A stretch of 46,500 nucleotides of DNA, from contig CAUYUJ010020726.1 in the NCBI GenBank assembly GCA_963575745.1, positions 330,969-377,468 on the forward strand. The letters run 5' to 3'. Below are positions 8,160 to 18,150 of this stretch, piece by piece. Under the pieces are notes generated by a model. The model worked only from the letters and a program-made list of their open reading frames with translations. It did no database searches and was not told the origin of the DNA. The translations under genes were made by a program, and so were the position numbers. The stretch is from Prorocentrum cordatum. Taxonomy: Eukaryota > Sar > Dinophyceae > Prorocentrales > Prorocentraceae. Within the stretch, counting starts at the first letter, position 1. Every line of letters starts with the position of its first letter.

Positions 8160-9990
8160 TCAGACTTGGAGCGCGGCCGCTGAGACGTTTCTGTTTGATG
8201 CTCTCCGGGCCGAGGGCGGCGACGACCCTAACACCATTGTCTCTCGCCATCGCGGCCGTGGCCGCGGTGGCAAGCGTGTGAAAGTGCGCCAGTCAGAACA
8301 GCGAGCCCGCACAGGCCGCGATGCGTTTGCGAACGACTCGCCTAACACAGTGCAGGCTCGTTTGATGATCAAACAGCTTCGTCGCATGCCTTCTGCCCTC
8401 GATCTTGCCAAGCGTTTGGCCCCGGGTGGCAGCGGATCTCGTTTGCCAGACTCTGGGCGCCAGGAGCTCTGGAGCTCGATTCGCGATGGTCGTGGGTTCG
8501 GCCTCCCCTTTCATGCATGGTGGGATCGCCTCTTGTTGTCTTGTCCGCGTGCTCAGGCTGCCAGCGCCCGTAGCGGCAATCCTGTTGTTCCCCACTTCTT
8601 CCCTGTTGGAGAATCCGCGGTGCGTTTCATCGAAGACGTGATTACCAATGTGCAGGCGCACGCCAATTCCACATGGCAGCAGGCGAAGAATGAACGTCGT
8701 CGGCAGTACCATAAAGCCCTTGCAGAGGACGAGTCCGATGCTGGCTGGATGTGTTGGAAGGCCACCCAGCCCCCTACCAGCGCCATGGGTTCCATGCTCC
8801 AGGCTGCCGATGGGGCGTGGTTCACTGAACCGCAGCAGATCGATGACGAAATTTGGGTTCAATGGCACCCAATCCACATTCGCCATTCCGGCGACGAGGA
8901 TTGGAGTCTTGCTCGCGCGTTCATCGACGCCAACATTCAGCAGCATGACGGCCTTGATCTTAACCTCTCGGTTGCCGAGCTCCGTGGAGCTTGCAGGCGG
9001 ATGTATGCCCGCACTTCCGTTTCAGCTTGTGGTTGGCGTATTAGAGAGTTTGATATCTTGCCGGATGCGTTCTTGGAAGTTTTGCTTGATTTGTTCGCCA
9101 TGTTCACTCAGAGATGCCAGTGGCTGAGATTGTTGCTTCTGTGTTGCATTTCCTTGATCCCAAAGCGTGAGCCAGCGACCACTGCGGCGGACCTTCGCCC
9201 AATTGCCGTGTTTAGTGTCGTTTACAGAGCCTGGTCGAGTGCTGCTGCACGCAAGCTGCTCGTTTGGTCTCGCGCACGTTTCTTACCACCTGGGATCAAA
9301 GGCGGTGTCCCTGGGCAGGAGCCGGCGGACTGCTTCCTTGAAGTGGCATTCGAGCTCGAGGCTGCCTCGGTCGATGGGGTCGTTCTGGAGGGGGCACCGC
9401 TGACGTGATCAAGTTCTTTGACAGAATCCCTCGTGCCTTGGTCAGTTACTTGTGCATCCAGCTTGGTGTCCCCGCTGGTTTTGTTCATGCGTGGATGGAC
9501 CACTTCCGTTCCACGATCCGTTTGTTTCGCGTGTGTGGCGGCATCGGGGTCGGCAGGTGCACTACCACCGGTTTTCCCCAAGGCGACGCCCTGTCGGCCA
9601 TCGCTTTTATATTTGTGAATTACGTTTTCCATGTCATGGCTCATGTGGAAGGCGTGAGTGCCTCGCTAATGAATTGGGCTGACAGTTTCCAGTGGTTCAG
9701 CCGCACCGCTTCGGAAGTCCCGGTGGCTTTCTCTTGTCTTGAACGCTTTTGCACTCACTGGGACATGCAGCTTAAACCAAGTGTCTGCTGGACCTGGTCT
9801 TTTGGCCCTGCTGGGGCTGCTGGCAAGAGTGCGCGGAAGGACGCCCAGTACACGGCTGCCAATGGCACCGTGGTCCTTCACAAGAGCCACGCGCGTGAAC
9901 TTGGTGCTCATTTAAATTACGGCCGTGCCCGCGAGGCGCCGACGATGGTTGAACGAGCCCACAGGGCCAAAGATTTCTTGCATCGTTTAG
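8160..9990 (+). pseudogene. LINE reverse transcriptase domain, frameshifted, motif C mutated
   Basis: Frame 1 carries a basic linker and the RT fingers, including LIPKREPATTAADLRPIAV near 9155-9210. A shift near 9395 moves to frame 3, where TADVIKFFDRIPR holds the motif A Asp at 9402-9404 and GFPQGDALS lies at 9570. Motif C reads NWADSFQW: the first Asp is GAC at 9681, but the second is Ser (AGT at 9684). The element is therefore inactive at the active site as well as by frameshift. The thumb region continues to about 9990 in frame 3. Confidence 0.8.
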
Positions 9991-10859
9991 GGATTTCGTC
10001 CATTCCGCGGGCCAAAAAGGTTGCCATGATCGCCCCTGGTGCCTTGCAGCCTGCTGTCCGGGGTGCTGAGGCGTCACGCGTTTCCAAGCGTACTATTGCG
10101 TGCACTCTCACGTCCTGCTTGTCTGCTGTGTTGAAGCCCCGCAAGGGCAAGACGACGAAGCGCAATCCTGATCTTACCTGCTTGTTTGGGGGTGGCGTCA
10201 AAAGCTTCACCAAGACTTCGATTTTCGGTATCCTTCTTTGCCGCCGCACGCTGGGCTTGCGGAGTTTTCTCTCCCAGGCCGGCCAGGGCGCGGCAGAGAG
10301 AGCCGCAAGGATTCTGATTGTGCGCGTTGCTGCCCAATCGCCCCCCGACGCTCTGCCGATCCAGCTCCTCCGGGAAACTTGGTCGGACGCAGGTTGGACT
10401 CTGGGGGAGGGGTGGCGCCTGGCGGACCCCTCTGGCTGGGCGCGCGGCCAGTTGCTGGCCTGCTGCCGCCGGGAGGTCGAGTGCCTCATCGCCGAGGCCA
10501 CCACGGACTACGCATCCCCGACGCGCCGCTGCTGCCCGCCCAGAGCTGGCCAACTTGGGGCGCATCGACGTGGCCACCACGTTGGACTACAGTCGTGATC
10601 TTGGGGACCTGGCTGCCGGGACGCTCTTTGCGCGCCTCACCGGGCTCGTCTACGCGCAGAAGGACTTCGCGAAGATCGCCGGTGACGAGGTTGATGCCGT
10701 GTGTCCTTGTGGTGCCGAGGTTGAAAACCCTTTCCCACAGGTATCGACGATGTGTTTTGCACAGTGTGGAGAGGGCGGACATCGCAGAGATTGCAGACCC
10801 AGCTCAGGTTGACGATGCCCTCGCCACGTTTGGCATTGTTCAGGCTACTGCTGCGGAGC

Positions 10860-11420
10860 GAGTTTTTTGGGCGCACCTCGAAAGTTGCGCTCCCACGGCG
10901 CCGCCAGACTGGCTCGCTCTGCGCTTGCATGCCGACGACGACGGGCACACGAATTTCTTCAGCGACGGCTCCGCCGATCCTGCCGCTGACGCTCGTTGGC
11001 GCGTGGCCGGCAGTGGGATGGTTTTCCACATGTGCGAGGCGGACGGCTCAGTACGTTGGCACCGTTGGTACTCTCCTCTACCAGGTCTCGTTCAAAGGGT
11101 CACTTCTTCTGAGCTTGTTCCTGGATCATGCATTCCGTGTCTGGATCGACAACACGTCTGTGGTCGACGGGGCCCGGGCCCGTGTCGCAATTGCAGGCCG
11201 CGGCCTGCCAGGATGCTACGCTGCTCGGCCTAACGGCGACTTGTGGCTGCAGTTTGACGACGCCCTCCGCGCCCACCCTGCCAGGCGCGTGGTGGTGATG
11301 TAGATCAAGGCTCATACAGAACGCAGTGACGCCCGGACGGTAATGGACGCCTACCTTTGGGACGGGAACGATAGAGCCGACGCTGCCGCCAAGCGGGGCC
11401 GCTCCGCGCACAAATGCGCC
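10860..11420 (+). pseudogene. LINE RNase H domain, spread over three frames
   Basis: Frame 2 reads FFSDGSADPAADARWRVAGS, with the first catalytic Asp at 10964. The Glu (SSEL) is at 11111. Frame 3 supplies RVWIDNTSVVDG with the second Asp at 11148, then NGDLWLQFDDAL. After a TAG at 11301-11303 the same frame gives KAHTERSDARTVMDAYLW and GNDRADAAAK with the last Asp at 11379. All four D-E-D-D residues survive although the reading frame is broken, which fits a once-active RNase H typical of several dinoflagellate LINE clades. Confidence 0.75.
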
Positions 11421-12850
11421 CGTGATGTTGCTCGTGCCGAGGTGCAGCGAGTCGCGGCCCTGGCGTGCCGTGTCCAGTGTTTCCAGCTCGCGGTGCAACG
11501 CCGCATGCTCGACGCGCGCAGCGGAGATGACCCGGTCCAAGGCGACGACGCCCCCGGCGGCTCGGCCCTTGACGCCGACGGCGAATCCGTCGACCTGCCG
11601 CCACAGCATCCGCTGGTTTGGGGCGTCGCCCATTTCGCCACCCCGTGGCGTAACGAGCATGTTTTTCTCCCCCCGGCGGTGTCTGGCAAGCAGCTGGTGC
11701 ACGGCCAGCTGTTCTACGATCGCTTCCTCAAATGGTGGCGAACTCGTGTGGCCCGATCGCTGCGATGCTCCTCCCCGCGAGGCCTACGGCAGCGTGTGCA
11801 TCGTGGAGCTGGCGATCTTCTACGATATCCAAACGCAGACGCGCTTCCCTGTGAAATTCGGCCCGGGCAAGTGGTTGCTGCCCGATTTGCACGCGTCGGC
11901 CGCCGTCCTGAGCCAGACGCTCCAGGAAAAGGCCATGCTCGTGCAGGCGATGATCAAGGTACTGGAGCAGCACGGCGCGGGCATCGCGGCGCCTTCCCGC
12001 TGCTTCGCCAGCTCGTGGCGCATGTTCGGCTGCGCGCAGGAGTCGCCCACGCGCGCCCTGTCCATGCGGCCGCAGATGCATTCCCGTGCCCTGAGCACTT
12101 AGCTTGAGACGTTCTTCCGGGACCCTGCAGTCCGCAAGAGCAAGCTTCAGATGGATTATGTTTTCACGATTGCCCTAGGCGGAGCTCCTCTGATTGACGT
12201 CGAGGAGCGCGCCATTGGCGCCGATCCTCTCAGCGAGTGTCTGGTGCTGCACGGCAGCGCCCGGAGCGCTTTGGAGCAGGCCGACCTCGAGATCTCCGCC
12301 ACTCAGGAGGGCCGCGCCCAGCTCGTTGCCGCTAAACGTGCACTGGCCCAAGGGGACTGCACCATCTATACGCTGACGGACGACGGCGCGCTCACGTACC
12401 TGAATCCGTCGCGCGCAGCCGGCCAGCCTGCCAAGCAGGCTCGGCTCGTCGCGGCATCGCTTTCGATGATGCGGGCCGGCTCCAGGCCAGGACCCGGCTC
12501 CATTTCTGGGCTGGCTGCCTGAGCCGCAATCGATTGTCAGCTGCTTTTGGCTGCCACGTGTTCGGCTTCAACACGCAGAATGCGTGGTGGGAGTGCTTCC
12601 TCTGTGACCGTGTGGTCGACGCGCACGAGCTCAGCCGCGCTTGGAAGCGCCCGTGCCTAGGCCTCGCTGTTGCTGCCGTATCGGATGTCAGTCGTCCGGG
12701 CCGTTTTTCTTCTTCTTCTTCTTCTTCTTCTACTGTGTCTGGGGCCCGCAACGGTGGTTCCTCATCGTCCTGCAGGACCCGCAACGGTACTCCTCCCTCT
12801 TCCTCTTCTGGGGCCCGCAACGGTGCCCGCCCGTCTGCTTGTCCGTGATT
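11420..12850 (+). pseudogene. LINE C-terminal region and 3' part, degenerate
   Basis: Frame 3 runs on to about 11760. Frame 1 then reads a protein-like segment (CIVELAIFYDIQTQTRFPVK, later MLVQAMIKVLEQHG) to a TAG at 12100-12102, and resumes in the same frame (MDYVFTIALGGAPLIDVEER) to 12522. Frame 3 at about 12534-12660 gives WWECFLCDRVVDAHEL, a possible C-x2-C finger. I recognise no named domain after RNase H. The position suggests the C-terminal extension and zinc-finger-like end seen in dinoflagellate LINE ORF2, but this is inference. Confidence 0.45.
12700..12835 (+). repeat. (TTC)n tract and three GGCCCGCAACGGT repeats
   Basis: A 30-bp TTC run is followed by GGCCCGCAACGGT, GACCCGCAACGGT and GGCCCGCAACGGT at roughly 40-50 bp spacing. 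It lies in the 3' part of the LINE. Confidence 0.75.
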
Positions 12851-12914
12851 GTCATTGCCGGGCCGCCGTCGCGCCGGGCTTCCTCGCTGGGCGGCGCCCC
12901 CACCAAGGCGACGG

Positions 12915-12925
12915 TGGGACCAGGA
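12915..12925 (+). repeat. LINE target-site duplication, right copy
   Basis: Exact copy of TGGGACCAGGA (7329-7339). The EF-hand frame resumes directly from it. Confidence 0.8.
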
Positions 12926-13110
12926 TGGCGACGGCACCATCTCCAAACAGGAGTTCGAGCGGGTCTTGGTGATGCTGAACCCCTCTTTCACCAAGTAAGA
13001 GTTCGACAAGGTGATGACGAGTGTGGGCGCGAACGGCGACGGCCTCTTCGACTATGAGGAGTTCGCTGCCTGGCTGCAGGGCAGTGACAAGCTCAAGGGG
13101 AATAGATCAT
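12924..13110 (+). pseudogene. EF-hand pseudogene, 3' coding part (rest of EF-hand 3 and EF-hand 4)
   Basis: Frame 3 reads the third loop DGDGTISKQEFERVLVML, then NPSFTK, a TAA stop, and EFDKVMTSVGANGDGLFDYE followed by EFAAWLQGSDKLKG. The fourth loop starts with Gly instead of Asp, but keeps N-x-D-x-(L)-x-D-x-E-E spacing. The stop replaces a residue that normally lies just before the entering helix of hand 4. It joins the 5' part without a frame change. The original stop codon is not obvious; the frame runs to TAG at 13287-13289. Confidence 0.75.
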
Positions 13111-13256
13111 GCGTCTTTCTCTCGCGCGCGTACGCGTGCGTGTCTCCTGTGTGCTGCTTGCGGGCTCGTAATGCCCGTTTCCCGGAGACTCGACTCCAGG
13201 CAGGAGGAGCAGGAGGGAGTGGAGGAAAAAGTGAGGGATCATATCCCATCGTTTGG

Positions 13257-13325
13257 GGGGGTTGCATGATGTCCCGTGCGTGTTTCTAGCTCTTTTTGGT
13301 TGCGAGGGTCGAACTTGCAACCCCC
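13257..13325 (+). repeat. 10-bp inverted repeat in the retrocopy 3' end
   Basis: GGGGGTTGCA (13257-13266) pairs with TGCAACCCCC (13316-13325) across 49 bp, just before the terminal A-run. Could be a 3'-UTR stem of the original mRNA; function unknown. Confidence 0.5.
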
Positions 13326-13338
13326 ACCAAAAAAACAT

Positions 13339-13351
13339 ATCACGCGCAGCA
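13339..13351 (+). repeat. Target-site duplication, right copy (EF-hand retrocopy)
   Basis: ATCACGCGCAGCA follows CCAAAAAAACAT, that is, a 7-A remnant of a poly(A) tail. It matches 6887-6899 at 12 of 13 bases. Confidence 0.75.
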
Positions 13352-13628
13352 CATCGTACATTAGTTTCTTATCGTGCCAGTGAGAGCGGCATAGCCTGGC
13401 ATAGCGCATCAGACCATTCGCAGCGCGTGTGTCGGAGGTTGGTGGGGGGAGAACGGAGACTCCCAACCAGGACACCGGTCTCGGTTTCGCTTGGTGTCGT
13501 GCGGGCGAATGTGGCGAAGTTGCACGGGGGTGACGATGTGTCGGCGTAGTTTAAGCCAGGTCGGCCCTTCCGATGGTTAGAGGGTTCTACGACGGTACAA
13601 CTAGCAAAACATAAGGACGAAAAGGAGG
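13352..13628. other. Flank of the retrocopy, no gene seen
   Basis: Words such as GGCATAGCGCATCAGA resemble the sequence before the insertion (6650-6800, with GCATACC, GCATCAGA and AGCATAG words). This fits both flanks being one locus split by the retrocopy. Confidence 0.4.
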
Positions 13629-14000
13629 ATGATAGCGGCGACGACGAGGCCAACTCCGAAAACGATGAACCTCCTCTTCCCCTCCAACCTCCCCGAGGAG
13701 GGGAAGCGTGGCCAGATGGGCCACGCGGGCACGGCCCACGCCGAGCTGTGGTACTGCGAGGACTGTTGGCGCGGCTGGAAAGACGAGGCCAGAAGAGGCT
13801 TGAACCCCCGTCGTCGACCCGGACGGCGACGACGACGACGATGGTGGCGACAGCGGCCGCGACGGTGGCGGCGACGGCGGCGGAGATGGCGGCGGCGACG
13901 GCGGCGGTGGCGGCGGCCGCCGCCTTCGTCGATGCCGTCGACGGCGTCGGGAGGAGGAAGAGGAGGAAAAGGACGTCCACTGCACTGCCTCCTTCTGTAA
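13629..14000 (+). CDS. Possible small ORF with a CxxC-like Trp-rich segment; uncertain
   Basis: Frame 3 opens with ATG and reads NLLFPSNLPEEGKRGQMGH and AELWYCEDCWRGWKDEARRG, then collapses into Arg-rich translation of a GGCGGCGAC repeat (13820-13925). An acidic reading (KHKDEKEDDSGDDEANSEN) lies in another frame over the start. Neither matches a family I know. One may be a true exon ending before the repeat. Low confidence because of the simple-sequence background. Confidence 0.25.
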   Translation: MIAATTRPTPKTMNLLFPSNLPEEGKRGQMGHAGTAHAELWYCEDCWRGWKDEARRGLNPRRRPGRRRRRRWWRQRPRRWRRRRRRWRRRRRRWRRPPPSSMPSTASGGGRGGKGRPLHCLLL

Positions 14001-14319
14001 CCTGCCCTATGAGAGGCTGGGGTCTTGGGAGTCTCTGTGTGGTCTCGGGGGCCATCTTGGCACAAGAGGGTTTTTGTGGCCAGTTTGGGTTCCTCCTCCA
14101 GGGCCGAAAGCATTCCCCAAACACATCTATATCATAACAACAAGACGTTCTCTGCCTGTGGAGAAGTCATGCGACGATCTTCAAGAGCGCCCGCGAGCGA
14201 CCGAGAATGCTTGGATCTCTGGGCCCTGGGCTTCTGAAAGAGTATCTACAGTATTCAGTGTCTACGCCAGGCAAACTGGCCCACTGCGGCGGCAGGGGTG
14301 TTCCTGTGATTCATGATCA

Positions 14320-14530
14320 ACGTGAGAGGTTTGCCGACATGGGCGGGGCGCCGCCATGGGCGCGGCGCCGCCAGGCGAATTTGCCCACTGAATCCGTGGG
14401 TTGAGCTCCCCATGCGGCACGATCCGACTGAGGCCGTAGGTTGAGTTCCGTGTGGGACACGATCTGGTGAGAAGTTTGCCGACACGGGCGCGACGTCCCC
14501 AGGCGGAATGGTCCTGCTGGGTCCGTAGGG
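14320..14530 (+). repeat. Degenerate tandem repeat
   Basis: Segments such as GTTTGCCGACA(T/C)GGGCG and CCGT(G/A)GGTTGAG(C/T)TCC recur two to three times with a period near 65-130 bp, including GAGAGGTTTGCCGACATGGG and GAGAAGTTTGCCGACACGGG. Confidence 0.6.
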
Positions 14531-14582
14531 CGGAGAGCAGAGGCAGAGAGTGAAGCGGACGAGGGGGGGAAGGCACAGTGAC

Positions 14583-14630
14583 AGAGGAGGAGGAGGAGGA
14601 GGAGGAGGAGGAGGAGGAGGAGGAGGAGGG
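14583..14630. repeat. (GAG)n microsatellite
   Basis: About 16 uninterrupted GAG triplets. Confidence 0.95.
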
Positions 14631-14639
14631 TAGCGGCGC

Positions 14640-15825
14640 TGCGGAGAGGAAGCGAGGACCCAACAAAACAAGAGGGCTTGGAAATGCTTAGTATTGTGAT
14701 CGCACCCTCGCGACATTTTCGTGCTGTGGCGTTGCTCCATGGCGTCGACTTCGCCAACGGGCTCCCAGGATGGGCGTTGCGTTGCATGCCGTGGGAGCAC
14801 ACATAACATTGGAAGCACTTAATTTGTTAAGCAGGTTTTGATTGCTCTGTCTCCCCTTGTGTCTCCCGTCCATGCGCCCCTGTCCAACCAGTTCCAGGAC
14901 CGCCTTGGTCATCCGGGAGGGTCCGTAGGGAGCCCCAAGAGGGCCCAAAGAAGGCTCCAGGACGGTCCCAAGATTGCCTTCAGGGGGATACAGAATGTGA
15001 CAAGGGGCAGGACAGCAGTGTGACAACTGCATGGTCGTTGGAGTGTGCCTTCGCGTCCGTATGGTGCTGTTCTCTGTGAGCCTCCAGGGGCGCTGGCCTG
15101 GTTCTTCCGGGGAAGGCCCCGGATGCATGTGGGTTCCCACTGAACCGCTCCGCTCATGCGCTTTCTTGCGTGCTCCAGTGCTGGTCCTGCGAGCGGTGTG
15201 AGAATTCACGTGGGCCCCCCCAAGTGTCGCAAGAGGGCCCCAGGATAAGGTTCCAAATGTTGCGTCCACAGGCCTAGGAGGATATGCACAGCTGCACATC
15301 GGAAGTTGTCGCAAGGGCAAGCTCGTGGGAGGGTGCCCTTACACGTTCGTAATTGTTCTGTGCCCAGTGGGCCTCCCGAGCACATATTTTGTGGCGCATG
15401 GGACCGGCTCTCGACGCTCTGGGACCCACAGGTCTATTTTGCTGTCCCTTCGCCCACCACGTTTTACCGCTGCCCCGCCAGCGGAGTCAATCTGTGCATA
15501 GTGTAACAGTCGTCCAACCAGAGTTTCACACCAACCCGTCCTACCTATTGGCGCCGCGATTCTACGACGGTTGCATTGTAAATTGCTTTTCGTCTCATAA
15601 AGCAGTTAGATGGCATCAACAACATCGAATGTATCGATTGCTTGCGTTGCCTCCTGATGTGTCCTGGGCCATTCCCGCCAGCTGTTACTCCTGTGTTGTG
15701 GCCATGCTCTCATGTGTCCTCCACACAAGCATCAACAGGGCCTCAGCGCTGTTCAACGGCGGTGCCACCAGCGCCCCATGTCTCACACACCCCTTCCATT
15801 TTCACTGCCTTGGTTTTGCTGAAGT
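14640..15825. other. Unassigned interval
   Basis: No gene recognised. 14890-14990 has degenerate words of the kind GGAGCCCCAAGAGGGCCC, also seen at 18540-18720, 23590-23960 and 26760-28060. The rest shows no repeat or domain that I can name. Confidence 0.5.
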
Positions 15826-16200
15826 ATGCGTTGGTGGACGTTTGTCCGCAGGTTGGCCCTGGTCAGCTACAGCGTTGTGGCTAGCGCGTGCGAGAGTTGG
15901 CAGAAGTGTTTTCGGAAGCGGGCGCTGCTCATCGAGGCATGGGAGGCGAGTTTGGAGCTCGGCGGCAACAGCTACCTCTTTGGAGCGAGTGTTTACGACA
16001 ACGGCGAGCAGTGGCCTCAGGCTCTCTCGCCCCCCTTAGCGACATGTGACAAAGGGGCATGGGAGAAGCCCGACGCCATCACATATGGCGCTGCGGCCAG
16101 CGGTCGTGACAGGGGCGGGACGTAGCAGCAAGCGCTGTCGCCTCTCTGCGGTCGGCTGCAGGCTGGGATTGGGCCCAGCGTTGCTGCCTTCAGCGCTGAA
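15826..16200 (+). pseudogene. PPR-repeat pseudogene fragment
   Basis: Frame 1 reads degenerate pentatricopeptide units: VSYSVVASACESWQK, then NSYLFGASVYDNGEQWPQAL, then KPDAITYGAAASG. These match the dinoflagellate consensus seen in the intact gene at 38-41 kb (VISYSAGISAC...GQWQQAL). At 16123-16125 the conserved Trp codon of WQQALSPL is TAG, and PPR-like sequence continues in the same frame for about 75 bp more (QQALSPLCGRLQAGIGPSVAA). A PPR fragment inactivated by a nonsense change is therefore likely. Ends are approximate. A perfect 18-bp palindrome (16186-16203) lies at its end. Confidence 0.65.
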
Positions 16201-16492
16201 GGCCAGGCTGCCGACGCAGGCGCTTATGGTGCGATGGGCTGCCGGAGCCCAGTCTTACCGAGCAGGAGCTGGCAGCGCCGCTGCCGTGTAGAATGCGCAA
16301 GTGCAAATCCGACGATGCCCTCGTCGCGAGCCCTGCGCCTCATCCTGAGGCTAACGCTGCGGACGGTTCTCCCTAGTTCTTCTGGGTGGCGTCCTCGTTG
16401 CCCCTCCTCCAAGCCATCGCCGGGGGGAGGGAAATAGAAAGGCAAAGGAATAAAGTGAGGACGATCGAACGGTCTGGACTACTCCTCCTTGT

Positions 16493-16565
16493 CGTCTTCC
16501 TCCTCCTCCTCCTCCTCCTCCTCCTCCTCCTCCTCCTCCTCCTCTCCTCCTCCTCCTCTTCCTCC
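16493..16565. repeat. (TCC)n microsatellite
   Basis: About 60 bp of pure TCC plus imperfect ends. Confidence 0.95.
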
Positions 16566-16730
16566 CATGTTTTTCGGGGGTGCCCTGTCAGCGGGCCCAT
16601 GCGGGCCCTGCCTGAGGGATGGAACACCAGGCAGGGAACAACACGGTGTCATCGGATGGGCCCCCCTGGTCTATTTCCATATCCTAATGATGGGGTTCTT
16701 GTTCGACCGCGCCGAGCACGAGAACCCCAA

Positions 16731-16838
16731 CGTTGATGATGATGAGGATGATGATGATGATGGTGTTGATGATGATGGTGATGATGATGATGATGATGAT
16801 TATGGTGATTATTATTATGATCATGTTGATGTTATTGT

Positions 16839-16873
<35 letters not shown>

Positions 16874-17137
16874 GTGGTGATCCTAGTGATGCTGATGCTG
16901 ATGCTGATGATGTACTGGTGCTGGTGCTGATGATGATGGTGATGGTGATGGTGATGTTGATGATGATGTTTATGATGATGGTGATGATGATCGTGATGTT
17001 GTTGATGAGTAGGATGAATCGGTTCATGATGATGACAACAATGATGCCGACGACGATGACGATACCGACGACGATAACGATGCTGATTATGCTGCTGATT
17101 ATGATGATGCTGTTAATGATGATGATGTTAATGATGA

Positions 17138-17175
<38 letters not shown>

Positions 17176-17292
17176 ATGATGCTTGTGCTGATGATTGTAA
17201 CTAATGATGATACTGATGATCATGCCGATGTTCTTTGCTGAAGCTGATGCTGACGATGACGATGAGGAGGAAGAGGAGTTGATGATGCTGCT

Positions 17293-17323
<31 letters not shown>

Positions 17324-17385
17324 ATGATGATACTGATGATGATGATATGATGATGATGATGGTGATGGTGATGGTGATGGTGATC
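16731..17385. repeat. 650-bp (GAT)n complex triplet array
   Basis: Mostly GATGATGAT with point changes (GGT, GCT, GTT, TAT). It gives long artefactual Met-, Asp- or Ile-rich frames on both strands. It is the complement-phase relative of the CAT array at 19079-20235. Confidence 0.95.
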
Positions 17386-17759
17386 ATGCCGCCACAACAC
17401 CCTCTCCTTTCGGAACAGAATTTAAGGATGCTTTTGGCGAGGCGCTGGTTTCAGCACCCCCACGGGGGCCGCCATGCGGGTGCTGCACTACCCCGTTCGC
17501 GCCCAAATTGCAGGGATGGCTCGCTCGGTTTGCCTGTTCGTTTGCCCAAGCTTCCGCTTTCGGAGCAGGTTCTGAGGATGTCTCGGGCGAGGAGCTGGTT
17601 TTCGCACTCCAGGGGGGGGGGGCGCCAGGGGGTGTTGCACTCCGCCACTAGCGCCAAGATTGCGGGGATGCCTCGAGCGGTTTGCCTGCTTGCGCCCCCG
17701 ACGTTCTCCGCGTTCGGAGCAGGTTTTGACGACGTCTCGGGCGAGGCGTTGGTGTCAGC

Positions 17760-18150
17760 ACCCCTGAGCTTAGTGGACCCCAGAAACGGCAGAGCAGTTT
17801 TTCCACCGTTTCCGAAACAGTGTCTATCATCAAAAAAATTAAGCCCCCCACCCCTACCCCTCTAGATTTCCCTAGACGGGGGTCCCCATTCGGGTTCCTC
17901 ACGCCCGTTTCGCGATAGCTAAAACAGACACCAGGGGGCAAGGGCGAAAGTGATTTCATTGATGTTCAATAGACTCTATTGAACATGGGAACGGCAAAAA
18001 CACGGCTCCGGGATTGGAACCAGAGCTGGCACCGGTAGATCAACTGCGACGAACCGGTAAACAAACGGCGTCGGAACCGGCCAACATCTGCAAAACGGAA
18101 TCGATGGAAAATCGGACCTGTCGTTTCCAGGGCCCACTCGGCCTCTGGGT
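17760..18150. mobile_element. Long-TIR element inserted in the tandem repeat
   Basis: The left end (from ACCCCTGAGCTTAGTGG through GAAACGGCAG and TTTTTCCACCGTTTCCG) pairs with the right end over about 60 bp at roughly 70% identity, judged by eye. It interrupts the repeat unit in mid-copy. A perfect 12-bp inverted repeat with 1-nt spacer (17962-17986) lies near the centre. Target duplication is not clear (CAGC on both sides at best). No transposase. Confidence 0.6.
17962..17986. repeat. 25-bp palindrome
   Basis: ATGTTCAATAGA, one C, TCTATTGAACAT: perfect 12-bp arms. AT-rich compared with its surroundings. Confidence 0.9.

Larger units (their letters stand above)
7340..12914 (+). mobile_element. 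Degenerate LINE (non-LTR retrotransposon), endonuclease-RT-RNase H
   Basis: A 5.6-kb insertion in the EF-hand copy, flanked by the 11-bp duplication TGGGACCAGGA. Domain order is apurinic endonuclease-like, reverse transcriptase, RNase H, then a C-terminal region ending in a possible Cys-rich segment. It is spread over all three + frames by many shifts and stops. No ORF1 precedes the endonuclease, so it may be 5'-truncated. No poly(A) tail is present at the 3' end. An intron reading (GA...AG boundaries at the duplicated CAG|GA) is possible, but less likely in a processed copy. Confidence 0.85.
6900..13338 (+). pseudogene. Processed (SL-bearing) retrocopy of a calmodulin-like EF-hand gene, split by a LINE
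   Basis: Begins at the relict SL (6900), has a 5' leader, coding parts at 6991-7337 and 12924 to about 13110, and ends in a short A-run (13329-13335) before the right target duplication. The two coding parts rejoin in frame within the third EF-hand loop when the LINE plus one copy of TGGGACCAGGA is removed. Lesions: a 1-nt shift near 7156, a second in a G run near 7250, and TAA in place of an expected codon near 12990. It is therefore not translatable as it stands, unless the shifts are assembly errors. The parent gene elsewhere presumably encodes a small Ca2+-binding protein with four EF-hands. Confidence 0.75.

Noticed and set aside
7338-12923. Giant 5586-bp intron of the EF-hand gene with GA...AG ends
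   Set aside because: Not excluded, but an SL-bearing processed copy should lack introns, and the 11-bp exact duplication fits LINE insertion better.
13257-13325. tRNA-like structure (GGGTCGAACTTGCAACCCCC)
   Set aside because: No acceptor stem, D arm or anticodon arm of normal spacing can be formed.
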